Below, piece after piece: positions 1 to 5,671 of a stretch of 6,263 nt of DNA (within the stretch, counting starts at the first letter, position 1; the number at the start of each line of letters is the position of its first letter). The notes under the pieces were generated by a model. That model saw only the letters and a program-made list of their open reading frames with translations. It was not told where the DNA came from and ran no database searches. The position numbers were made by a program, and so were the translations under genes. Source of the DNA: an uncultured Gammaproteobacteria bacterium (GTDB lineage: Bacteria; Pseudomonadota; Gammaproteobacteria; Pseudomonadales; Azotimanducaceae); NCBI GenBank assembly GCA_913043075.1, contig CAJWLI010000088.1, positions 1-6,263 of the forward strand. Reading direction: 5' to 3'.

Positions 1-565
1 GGTCAGCCTCTTCCAGAATCCAAGGTCTGTCTAGCTGATTTTTTATTTTCCAAGAGTCTGAAGAACGATTCACTTCAAAGCTAACATTATTAACCGTGAG
101 ATGGTCAAGGGCCTTAAAGATATTTGAAAAGTAGTTGTTGGGGAAGCGAGCAAGTTCGTTTGATCCTAGAGAAAACTCGGTGTTGGATGGAATTTCGTAA
201 TTAAACGATAATCCCTCCACCTCTGCTGAAGAGAACATTGGGGATCTTCCCAAAAGAGTTCCCAAGGAGTCGAAACGCAGATCGAGTCTATCTAAACTTA
301 CGACGGCTCCTGAGATAAGCCTCGCTTCCCCTTTGTAAATAGTTATTTTCGGATCGTAATCTACCCAACCGCCGCGGACCTCCTCAATGCTGACGAAAGC
401 AAGCCCATTCCCTAGCAAGAGTTTTTCTAGAGCGTCACCATTTGAAACCATTCTGAGGAAATAAAACTTAAAAAGAGTCAGATAGATAACGGGCAGCAAT
501 AGAAAAAACCACCCAAGAAACTTCAGAACATTAAGAGTGGTCCTCTTCTTTAAGAGCAAGATCAT
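1..565 (-). CDS. yhdP: YhdP-like AsmA-family inner-membrane protein, N-terminal part (partial)
   Basis: An open frame reads on the minus strand from an ATG at 565 to the window edge, giving 188 residues with the C-terminal part missing. The N-terminus is positively charged (LLLKKRTTL) and is followed by one hydrophobic span at about residues 11-32. A polar, beta-rich-looking stretch then follows, with a motif like EVRGGWVDYDPKITI and alternating hydrophobic strands. A single inner-membrane anchor followed by a long periplasmic beta-rich domain is the layout of YhdP and other AsmA-like proteins. E. coli YhdP is implicated in phospholipid transport to the outer membrane and in envelope permeability. 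The position directly after rng matches the rng-yhdP-tldD order of gammaproteobacteria. The ATG overlaps the rng stop as ATGA, which suggests translational coupling. Identity rests on architecture and synteny more than on strong residue motifs, because this N-terminal part is poorly conserved. Confidence 0.82.
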   Translation of the reverse strand, partial: MILLLKKRTTLNVLKFLGWFFLLLPVIYLTLFKFYFLRMVSNGDALEKLLLGNGLAFVSIEEVRGGWVDYDPKITIYKGEARLISGAVVSLDRLDLRFDSLGTLLGRSPMFSSAEVEGLSFNYEIPSNTEFSLGSNELARFPNNYFSNIFKALDHLTVNNVSFEVNRSSDSWKIKNQLDRPWILEEAD

Positions 566-2031
566 CTGCCACCGATTCCGTTAAGAGTTAAAGCGACTAT
601 CTTATAGCCATCGTTTTTAAAGCTTGGGTCCTCTTTTATTTCTATAGTGATATCAAGCGATAAAAAAAATTCTACAACTATTGAATTCAGTTCCTTATTC
701 AATATTTTAAACAATAGAGAGGAAGCGTAAACGATACAAACTTTCTCTTTAAAGTGGTTTTGATTCCCCACTATCTCGCCAAAAATTTCAAAGCAAATAG
801 CTTTCGATGTTTTTGTTTTACCTGTGCCGCTGCAGATCTCACAAGGCTCGAAAAAATTCGAGCCTTGGATTCGAGAAGTGTGGCGACGAGAAAGAGCTAA
901 TAGACCTAAATCCGAAAGTTCAGAGATTATTCCTATTTTTCTATCTTTATTCTTCTCAATTTCAAAGAGGTTTCTGATTGCCTTTCGATGCTTTATCTCT
1001 CTCATATTAATAAAATCAATAGCAATCAAGCCACCTATATTTTTAAGACGAAGCTGCTTTATTATTTCTGCAGAGGCTTCAAGGTTTACGGAAAAAGCCA
1101 CTAATTCTGGATCCTCATGCACAGCGGAGGAGCGAGAGTTAACATCGATTGTGGTCATGGCTTCAGTCTTTTCGATAACTATTTGTCCACCGCTTCTTAA
1201 TTCAATTCTCGAATCAATAGCTGAACTCAGGATGTCATTAATTTTATGCTTGGTTTGAGAAATATTGCCAGAAGAAAGCTTCAAGCAATTGATTTTGTCG
1301 GGAACTCGCTCCGCTAAGAATCCTTTTAGCGAGGAAAAGGTTTCAGCGTCATTCACCCAAATTTTACTATTCCCAGCTTTCATAAAATCTCTCAAGGTTC
1401 TAACAGGAAGTGATATGTTTTTTTTCAACAACCCTGGAAAATTAAATTTCTTCCGCTTTAAAGCTATTTTTTCCCATGTTTCCAACAAGATAACTGCTTC
1501 TTTGGCTAACAAGTGCGGACGAGTCGCGTCGGAAGCAGATCGAAGAATAAAGCCAGCATCTGAGAACTCACAGTTTTTTATTTTTTCTCTGACCTGAAGT
1601 GAAGAATTATAGTTTCTTGATTTTGCGCTAAAGAGTTCAATATTCTCGCTGGGACGAAACACTAAATACCTTCCTACCAAGCTTATTTCTTGAGTTACCC
1701 TTGGCGACTTAATATCCGATACATCACTAAGAACCTGCACAGGTATTTGATCGCCGACTCGGATTAGACTCTTGTCAGAATTGCGGTCCCGCCTATCGGT
1801 CCGCAAGGGTTGCGGAGCATCTGAAAGCTTTAAGAAAGCCTTTTTATGTATACCGATATTAAGGAACGCGGCTCCTAACCTGGAAGAAATTGAATCCACT
1901 CGTCCTTCGTAAATATTTCCCGAAATATTGGCTTCATCTGACCATTCAACAAAAACGTTCTCTAGCACTCCGGACTCGAAAACATACGCTCTAGTTTCCC
2001 AAGGGAATACATTAAATATAAGCTCTTGCAT
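562..2031 (-). CDS. rng: Ribonuclease G (RNase E/G family endoribonuclease)
   Basis: This 489-residue protein has the same length as E. coli RNase G. In E. coli the enzyme cleaves single-stranded AU-rich RNA, matures the 16S rRNA 5' end and turns over some mRNAs. An S1-like RNA-binding region lies at about residues 38-125 (GNIYEGRV, GAAFLNIG, AFL, RYLVF). The DNase I-like catalytic part carries EAMTTIDVNS and IAIDFINM, with metal-binding aspartates at D296 and D339. The zinc-link cysteines are C397 and C400 (CEICSGTG). There is no long C-terminal scaffold domain, so it is RNase G rather than RNase E. The ATG at 2031 lies 10 nt after the maf stop with only a weak GGG-type ribosome site, and its TGA overlaps the next gene. 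Oddities are that the usual RTA 5'-sensor motif reads RSA (R164-S165), and the family motif GLxExxRxR reads GLLALSRRH, so the acidic residue is Ala at 379. Confidence 0.96.
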   Translation of the reverse strand: MQELIFNVFPWETRAYVFESGVLENVFVEWSDEANISGNIYEGRVDSISSRLGAAFLNIGIHKKAFLKLSDAPQPLRTDRRDRNSDKSLIRVGDQIPVQVLSDVSDIKSPRVTQEISLVGRYLVFRPSENIELFSAKSRNYNSSLQVREKIKNCEFSDAGFILRSASDATRPHLLAKEAVILLETWEKIALKRKKFNFPGLLKKNISLPVRTLRDFMKAGNSKIWVNDAETFSSLKGFLAERVPDKINCLKLSSGNISQTKHKINDILSSAIDSRIELRSGGQIVIEKTEAMTTIDVNSRSSAVHEDPELVAFSVNLEASAEIIKQLRLKNIGGLIAIDFINMREIKHRKAIRNLFEIEKNKDRKIGIISELSDLGLLALSRRHTSRIQGSNFFEPCEICSGTGKTKTSKAICFEIFGEIVGNQNHFKEKVCIVYASSLLFKILNKELNSIVVEFFLSLDITIEIKEDPSFKNDGYKIVALTLNGIGGR

Positions 2032-2041
2032 AATGTGCCCA

Positions 2042-2635
2042 TCAACTATTTAGGTAAGTGTCATTAAATATCTCAACCCCGAATTGACCCAACATGTCAG
2101 CAGTTTCTTTAAGTGGTAAACCCACAACATTAGTGTAGCTGCCTACAATTTTTTCAACCAAAACGGAGCCTGCTCCCTGAATTGCATAGGATCCAGCTTT
2201 GTCTCTCGATTCATCTAAAGACCAATACCAATTAATCATCTCATCAGTCAGTTCCCGAAAATAGACATCTGTTTGAACAGAGAAAATTTCTCGGTTCTTG
2301 TTAAGAACCATACATACTCCAGTATGCACTTTATGAACTTTTCCGGACAACTCTCTTAACATCAAAAAACCATCTTCTTTTGAGAAAGGCTTCCCAAATA
2401 TTTTCTCATTCAAATTAATCACAGTATCAGCGGCTATAATCAGCCAGTCGTTCTCAACCTCAACAGATCTAGCTTTCTTTTCAGATATTCGCTCAACCAA
2501 ATTTTTGGCATTTTCACTGACATTCCTTGACTCATCGACGAAAGTGGGAACGACCTTAAAGGGGAGACGAAGCTGCTCCAGCAAAGCCTTTCGGCGAGGA
2601 GAATTACTCGCTAGAACAATACTCCTTGGCTTCAC
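2042..2635 (-). CDS. maf: Maf-like nucleoside triphosphate pyrophosphatase (YhdE type)
   Basis: This 197-residue cytoplasmic protein belongs to the Maf/HAM1 fold. It hydrolyses nucleoside triphosphates to monophosphates plus diphosphate. E. coli YhdE acts on dTTP and UTP and is thought to keep modified nucleotides out of nucleic acids. Visible motifs are the substrate-binding SNSPRR at residues 10-15, AADTVI with the catalytic aspartate at D70 (the same number as in E. coli YhdE), GKP near residue 81, and DKAGSYAIQG at 145-154 followed by VVGLPL. The DKAG-IQG form fits the dTTP/UTP-specific subgroup rather than the YceF subgroup. The chosen start is the GTG at 2635, whose last two bases form part of the mreD stop (GTGA), six codons before the SNSPRR region begins. 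The frame stays open for 33 further codons upstream, but only by overlapping mreD. Placement between mreD and rng is the classic gammaproteobacterial arrangement. Confidence 0.95.
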   Translation of the reverse strand: MKPRSIVLASNSPRRKALLEQLRLPFKVVPTFVDESRNVSENAKNLVERISEKKARSVEVENDWLIIAADTVINLNEKIFGKPFSKEDGFLMLRELSGKVHKVHTGVCMVLNKNREIFSVQTDVYFRELTDEMINWYWSLDESRDKAGSYAIQGAGSVLVEKIVGSYTNVVGLPLKETADMLGQFGVEIFNDTYLNS

Positions 2636-3123
2636 GTTAGTCTTAAGCTTCTTCTGAATGATCTTAATAAAAGAAAAACAAGAGGCCAGATTAAAGCACT
2701 CGAAAGGACGGACAGCAGGTTCCAAGCGGACCAAGAAGAGACATCAAAAATATACTCGAAAATAGAAGACAGTCCTTGGTGTAGGATTACCAATCCACCC
2801 ACAAGAATTGCTTGCTGCCATACAGAGAACATACGTAGTCTTTGGTAAAATTTTAGAACAAAATACGAAATAATAACGAAGGTACATCCAAATTGTCCTA
2901 GAAAATTGCCTACTAAAACATCCATGATAATTCCAGAAACCCAAGCTAGAATCACTCCTGCTCGGTGAGGAAGTGCGATAGTCCAATAGACAAGAGTCAT
3001 AATAACCAAATCTGGCCGAAGAAAACCTATTTCTGCAGGAAGCACCTCCGAGAATGGAATAATTTCCAAAATCATAGCAAAGAAAATAGTGAAGAAAATT
3101 GAGGCGTTAGTAGCAATGTTCAT
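2632..3123 (-). CDS. mreD: Rod shape-determining membrane protein MreD
   Basis: This 163-residue protein is almost entirely hydrophobic, matching the 162 residues of E. coli MreD. Six membrane spans can be picked out at about residues 5-23, 36-53, 55-72, 76-93, 103-122 and 134-153, with a basic C-terminal tail (RSFRRSLR). Family landmarks are RPDL after the first span and a W-x-x-G-x-x-x-D-x-x-x-G pattern at 61-72. MreD is an integral inner-membrane partner of MreC and works with MreB, RodA and PBP2 in elongation of the lateral cell wall. The ATG is 2 nt after the mreC stop, and the TGA overlaps the GTG start of maf, so all three are likely translated from one mRNA. Its sequence is weakly conserved in the family, so identity relies on topology, length, the motif and the neighbouring genes. 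Confidence 0.95.
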   Translation of the reverse strand: MNIATNASIFFTIFFAMILEIIPFSEVLPAEIGFLRPDLVIMTLVYWTIALPHRAGVILAWVSGIIMDVLVGNFLGQFGCTFVIISYFVLKFYQRLRMFSVWQQAILVGGLVILHQGLSSIFEYIFDVSSWSAWNLLSVLSSALIWPLVFLLLRSFRRSLRLT

Positions 3124-3125
3124 CT

Positions 3126-4004
3126 TTAATCGGCGAAGCGGGAGATTTCTAATGGAGCTTGTCCATTTTCAGCGACGCTCACAGAATTTTCTGAAAAAAC
3201 TAGCAGTAAATGTTGAGATCGATCTAACCCTGACTTCGGAGTTGCAGTCACATCCACAAAAGGCCGCCCTTCAACATAATCAATAGCATTGATTAAGCCA
3301 ACGGGGTACCCCGCTGGGAATCTCTCTCCCAATCCAGATGATATAAGCAAATCTCCAACTCTAATATCCGCCGTAGGGTTGACGTGCAAAAGTTGCAACT
3401 TTTCCGACATTCCCATTCCTTGAAGCATTAATCTTAAATTATTTCTTAACACAGCCACCGGAACAAAGCTGTTTAAATCTGTGATCAACATTACTCTACT
3501 ATATTGTTTACTTACCTCTATTACTTGTCCAACTAAACCGCTTGAATCAATCACTGTTTGTTTTTCAAACACCCCGTCTGTTTCTCCTTTGTCAATTAGG
3601 ATGTTTTGGCTTGCCGGATCGGGATCAATGCCGATAACTTCTGAAACAAGCACACTGTCTTGCGATTTCGCAGCAGAACCTAACAGTTCTCTTAAGCGAT
3701 TGTTTTCTTCAATCAGGCTTGCCATTTTCTCCAGATCAGTGTCTAGGGAAAGAAGTCGAGATTCTAAATCTAGAATACGATCGCTGAGATATTTCTTAGT
3801 AGAAAAAAAACTACTGATCCGCTGGAAAGCATTATTTGGAAGATTTGCCGAGTAATGCATGACATAGAGGCCAGAAGACAAAAGCACTTTAGGTTTCTCT
3901 AAGAGATTACTAAAACGATCTACAAAAACGAACAAGCAAGAGAGCAAAACCAGGAAAATGGTTTTACTTAATAAAGATCTTTCTTCGTGAAAAAGAGCCT
4001 TGAT
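3126..4004 (-). CDS. mreC: Rod shape-determining protein MreC, probable ATC start
   Basis: The frame encodes about 292 residues when started at the ATC at 4004. One membrane anchor lies at about residues 15-29 after a short cytoplasmic stretch (KALFHEERS). A coiled coil follows at about 70-109 (LESRLLSLDTDLEKMASLIEE is its core). Two periplasmic beta domains come next, with GLVGQV at 156-161 and SSGLGERFPAGYPVG at 222-236. MreC scaffolds PBP2 and links periplasmic wall synthesis to MreB. No ATG, GTG or TTG occurs in frame between the upstream TGA (about 4025) and a TTG at 3947. Starting at that TTG would remove the cytoplasmic stretch and much of the anchor. The ATC has AGGA 7 nt upstream and aligns with the usual family N-terminus (M-K-x-L-F). 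The C-terminus is short, ending soon after the second beta domain, compared with 367 residues in E. coli. Gene identity is secure; the exact start is inference. Confidence 0.94.
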   Translation of the reverse strand: MKALFHEERSLLSKTIFLVLLSCLFVFVDRFSNLLEKPKVLLSSGLYVMHYSANLPNNAFQRISSFFSTKKYLSDRILDLESRLLSLDTDLEKMASLIEENNRLRELLGSAAKSQDSVLVSEVIGIDPDPASQNILIDKGETDGVFEKQTVIDSSGLVGQVIEVSKQYSRVMLITDLNSFVPVAVLRNNLRLMLQGMGMSEKLQLLHVNPTADIRVGDLLISSGLGERFPAGYPVGLINAIDYVEGRPFVDVTATPKSGLDRSQHLLLVFSENSVSVAENGQAPLEISRFAD

Positions 4005-4011
4005 ACTTTTT

Positions 4012-4015
4012 TCCT
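4012..4015 (-). promoter_or_regulatory. Ribosome binding site of mreC
   Basis: The minus strand reads AGGA, then seven A-rich bases, then ATC at 4004-4002. The spacing is ideal for initiation at that ATC, and no standard start codon lies nearby in the mreC frame. The internal TTG at 3947 has no comparable purine-rich site. This is the main sequence evidence for the non-canonical mreC start. Confidence 0.6.
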
Positions 4016-4035
4016 GCCGTCGTTTTCAATAAGTA

Positions 4036-4053
4036 ATTAAAAATATTTTTAAT
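4036..4053. repeat. 18-bp AT-only perfect palindrome between mreB and mreC
   Basis: The sequence ATTAAAAATATTTTTAAT equals its own reverse complement and sits in the 76-nt gap between mreB and mreC. It contains no G or C, so a transcript hairpin would be weak, and it is not followed by a GC stem plus T-run as in an intrinsic terminator. It could be a protein-binding site, a weak pause or RNA-processing site that sets mreC levels relative to mreB, or simple chance in AT-rich spacer DNA. Confidence 0.4.
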
Positions 4054-4080
4054 CTTTGTAAATCTTAACCTCAACTTAGG

Positions 4081-5121
4081 CTATTGGATTTGTAAGATCT
4101 CTGCCTCGCCCATATCGTCCATGAGTTCGAGTGCTCTGCCACCCCCTCTAGCTACGCAAGTCAAGGGTTCCTCAGCCAGAATTACTGGCAACCCTGTTTC
4201 ATGGGATAGGAGTCTATCAAGCTCTCTTAACAACGCTCCCCCCCCAGTCAAAACTAGGCCTGTTTCCGCTATATCAGAGGCTAATTCCGGAGGCGTTTGC
4301 TCTAACGCCCCCTTAACAGCCTGAACAATAAGAGAGAGAGGCTCTTGCAGTGCTTCAAGAATTTCATTGCTATTCAGAGTAAAGCTCCTGGGTACACCTT
4401 CTGCGAGATTTCTTCCTCTCACATCGATTTCTCTAACTTCGGTGCATGGAAATGCCATACCAATTTCTTTTTTAATCCGCTCTGCAGTTGCGTCTCCAAT
4501 AAGACTTCCCTGCGTTCTTCGAACATAGGTTGTAATCGCTTCGTCAAACCGATCGCCACCAACTCTCACAGACTGAGCGTAAACAACACCATTCAGAGAA
4601 ATGACCGCAATCTCGGTCGTTCCACCTCCTATGTCCACTACCATCGTACCGACCGCTTCTTGAATCGGAAGTCCCGCTCCTAAAGCAGCGGCCATAGGTT
4701 CTTCAATTAACCTCACATCTCTCGCGCCTGCGCTGACTACAGACTCTCTTATAGCTCTGCGCTCTACCTCAGTTGATTGACACGGAACACAAACTAAAAC
4801 TCTTGGGCTCGGGCGGATAAAACTATTTTCATGCACTTTTTTAATAAAATGTTGCAACATTCGTTCGGTAACTTGGAAATCTGCGATGACACCATCTTTC
4901 AGCGGCCTTATTGCAGTTATGTTTCCAGGGGTTCGTCCTAGCATCAATTTCGCGTCTATGCCTACAGCAGCAACGTTTTTTTGATTGTTGTTGTTCCTGA
5001 TAGCAACTACAGAGGGTTCGTTTAAGACTATTCCTTGCTCTCTAACGTAGATTAAAGTGTTCGCAGTCCCAAGGTCTATGGACAAGTCGTTCGAAAACAT
5101 TCCCCTTAACCGCTTAAACAT
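4081..5121 (-). CDS. mreB: Rod shape-determining actin homologue MreB
   Basis: This 346-residue protein belongs to the actin/HSP70 superfamily (E. coli 347). MreB binds ATP, forms antiparallel filaments on the inner membrane and positions the elongation machinery. Visible parts are the amphipathic membrane-binding N-terminus MFKRLRGMF, phosphate loop 1 DLGTANT (16-22), EEPMAA around the catalytic glutamate E140, phosphate loop 2 DIGGGTTE (163-170), and the adenosine motif LTGGGALL (291-298). The start at 5121 is preferred over an in-frame ATG at 5139. An AGAGAGGG ribosome site lies between the two ATGs, 6 nt before the second, and E. coli and Pseudomonas MreB begin at the equivalent of the second. 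It is the first gene of the leftward group, 76 nt ahead of mreC and divergent from gatC. A conserved tyrosine near YVRRNYGSLIG is Gln here (RRTQGSLIG), a minor change. Confidence 0.98.
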   Translation of the reverse strand: MFKRLRGMFSNDLSIDLGTANTLIYVREQGIVLNEPSVVAIRNNNNQKNVAAVGIDAKLMLGRTPGNITAIRPLKDGVIADFQVTERMLQHFIKKVHENSFIRPSPRVLVCVPCQSTEVERRAIRESVVSAGARDVRLIEEPMAAALGAGLPIQEAVGTMVVDIGGGTTEIAVISLNGVVYAQSVRVGGDRFDEAITTYVRRTQGSLIGDATAERIKKEIGMAFPCTEVREIDVRGRNLAEGVPRSFTLNSNEILEALQEPLSLIVQAVKGALEQTPPELASDIAETGLVLTGGGALLRELDRLLSHETGLPVILAEEPLTCVARGGGRALELMDDMGEAEILQIQ

Positions 5122-5127
5122 TTTTGA

Positions 5128-5135
5128 CCCTCTCT
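5128..5135 (-). promoter_or_regulatory. Ribosome binding site of mreB
   Basis: The minus strand reads AGAGAGGG followed by six bases and then the ATG at 5121. It is the strongest Shine-Dalgarno match in the window. It lies downstream of the other in-frame ATG at 5139, so it decides the mreB start in favour of 5121. Confidence 0.8.
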
Positions 5136-5158
5136 TCATTGGTTTAAAGTAGACTTTT

Positions 5159-5184
5159 GCCTCTTAAAACAAGCATTTTGAGGC
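5159..5184 (-). repeat. Inverted repeat in the presumed mreB leader
   Basis: GCCTC at 5159-5163 pairs with GAGGC at 5180-5184. Inside it AAAA (5166-5169) pairs with TTTT (5176-5179), with a two-base bulge on one side and a six-base loop. The element sits about 38 nt upstream of the mreB start and downstream of the TATAAT hexamer at 5215-5220. If that hexamer is the promoter, the hairpin would be in the mreB 5' untranslated RNA. It lacks a T-run on the minus strand directly after the stem, so it does not look like a standard terminator. Confidence 0.45.
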
Positions 5185-5214
5185 TTAAACAATACAGTGT
5201 AATACCTTATTACA

Positions 5215-5220
5215 ATTATA
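5215..5220 (-). promoter_or_regulatory. Candidate -10 element for mreB
   Basis: The minus strand carries a perfect TATAAT about 94 nt upstream of the mreB start. No good TTGACA-like hexamer lies 16-18 bp upstream and no TG extended -10 precedes it, so only half of a promoter is visible. In AT-rich spacer DNA a TATAAT can occur by chance. Its placement in the divergent region upstream of the leading gene is the main support. Confidence 0.35.
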
Positions 5221-5278
5221 AAGTTATTTCCTGATTAAAACATAAGATTTTAATTTGAAGCTAAATAAGAATATTGAT

Positions 5279-5322
5279 TAAATTTGCGTTTTCGAGACTG
5301 CTGCCTCTAGCTAAATTTGCGT
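5279..5322. repeat. Pair of 11-bp direct repeats TAAATTTGCGT in the mreB-gatC intergenic region
   Basis: TAAATTTGCGT occurs at 5279-5289 and again, identically, at 5312-5322. The start-to-start distance is 33 bp, close to three turns of the helix. The pair lies in the gatC-proximal half of the divergent region, and the second copy lies just upstream of a TATAAA sequence (5327-5332) that could serve as a gatC -10 element. Same-face spacing of identical half-sites is typical of operators bound by a dimer or by two protein copies. No regulator is identified, and chance duplication remains possible. Confidence 0.45.
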
Positions 5323-5380
5323 AAATTATAAAAGGCCATTAGCATTCGTTGTGTTATCTGATTTCTTGGACAATTAAATA

Positions 5381-5668
5381 GTGAAAGTAGACAAAGAAAC
5401 TGTGAAAGAAATTGCGGAGCTCGCGAATTTTAAAATTGAAAAAAAAGATGAGAAAGACTCGATATTTGGTATGCGAAAAATACTTGAAATGGCCTCTGCG
5501 CTTAACGAAGCTGAAACAAATGGTGTTACTCCTATGGCCAACCCCCACGATGCGAGCCAAACTCTCCGAGATGATATATGTCGAGATGTCGAACAAAGAG
5601 ACTCTTTTTTAGCTCTCGCGCCCCTCGCTGAAGATGGGTTTTTTCTAGTACCAAAAGTTGTGGAATGA
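5381..5668 (+). CDS. gatC: Aspartyl/glutamyl-tRNA(Asn/Gln) amidotransferase subunit C
   Basis: This 95-residue protein matches the usual GatC length. GatC is the small subunit that wraps around GatA and holds GatA and GatB together in the complex that amidates Glu-tRNA(Gln) and/or Asp-tRNA(Asn). The N-terminal helix reads VKEIAELANFKIE (residues 8-20). The family signature VTPMANPHDASQTLRDD is at 49-65, and the C-terminal tail APLAEDGFFLVPKVVE at 80-95 is typical and complete. The GTG at 5381 is essentially forced as the start: an in-frame TAA ends only one codon earlier, and the next in-frame ATG at 5471 would remove the first helix. Only a weak TGGA purine patch lies upstream. gatC leads the rightward pair, and gatA begins 3 nt after its stop. 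Confidence 0.96.
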   Translation: MKVDKETVKEIAELANFKIEKKDEKDSIFGMRKILEMASALNEAETNGVTPMANPHDASQTLRDDICRDVEQRDSFLALAPLAEDGFFLVPKVVE

Positions 5669-5671
5669 AAG

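Larger units (their letters stand above)
5122..5380. other. Divergent intergenic region between mreB and gatC
   Basis: This AT-rich 259-bp stretch must hold the promoters for both gene groups. It contains the mreB ribosome site, the GCCTC/GAGGC inverted repeat, a minus-strand TATAAT and the TAAATTTGCGT direct repeats. A plus-strand TATAAA at 5327-5332 lies about 50 nt before gatC but has no clear -35 partner 16-18 bp upstream. I see no convincing small gene or terminator here. Open frames overlapping this interval lack ribosome sites and recognisable protein sequence. Confidence 0.7.

Noticed and set aside
824..1597. Plus-strand open frames opposite rng (824-1258 and 1265-1597)
   Set aside because: They lie antisense to a well-supported rng gene and show no recognisable protein motifs; they are frame shadows.
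2636..2734. 33-residue N-terminal extension of Maf
   Set aside because: It is only open frame overlapping mreD; the residues are unlike Maf, and the family fold begins a few residues after the GTG at 2635.
3945..3947. TTG at 3947 as the mreC start
   Set aside because: It lies inside the membrane anchor, has no ribosome site, and would discard the conserved cytoplasmic N-terminus encoded just upstream.
4121..4683. Plus-strand open frames opposite mreB
   Set aside because: They are antisense to highly conserved mreB and have no domain signature or ribosome site.
5137..5139. ATG at 5139 as the mreB start
   Set aside because: The ribosome site lies downstream of it, and MreB homologues begin at the equivalent of the ATG at 5121.
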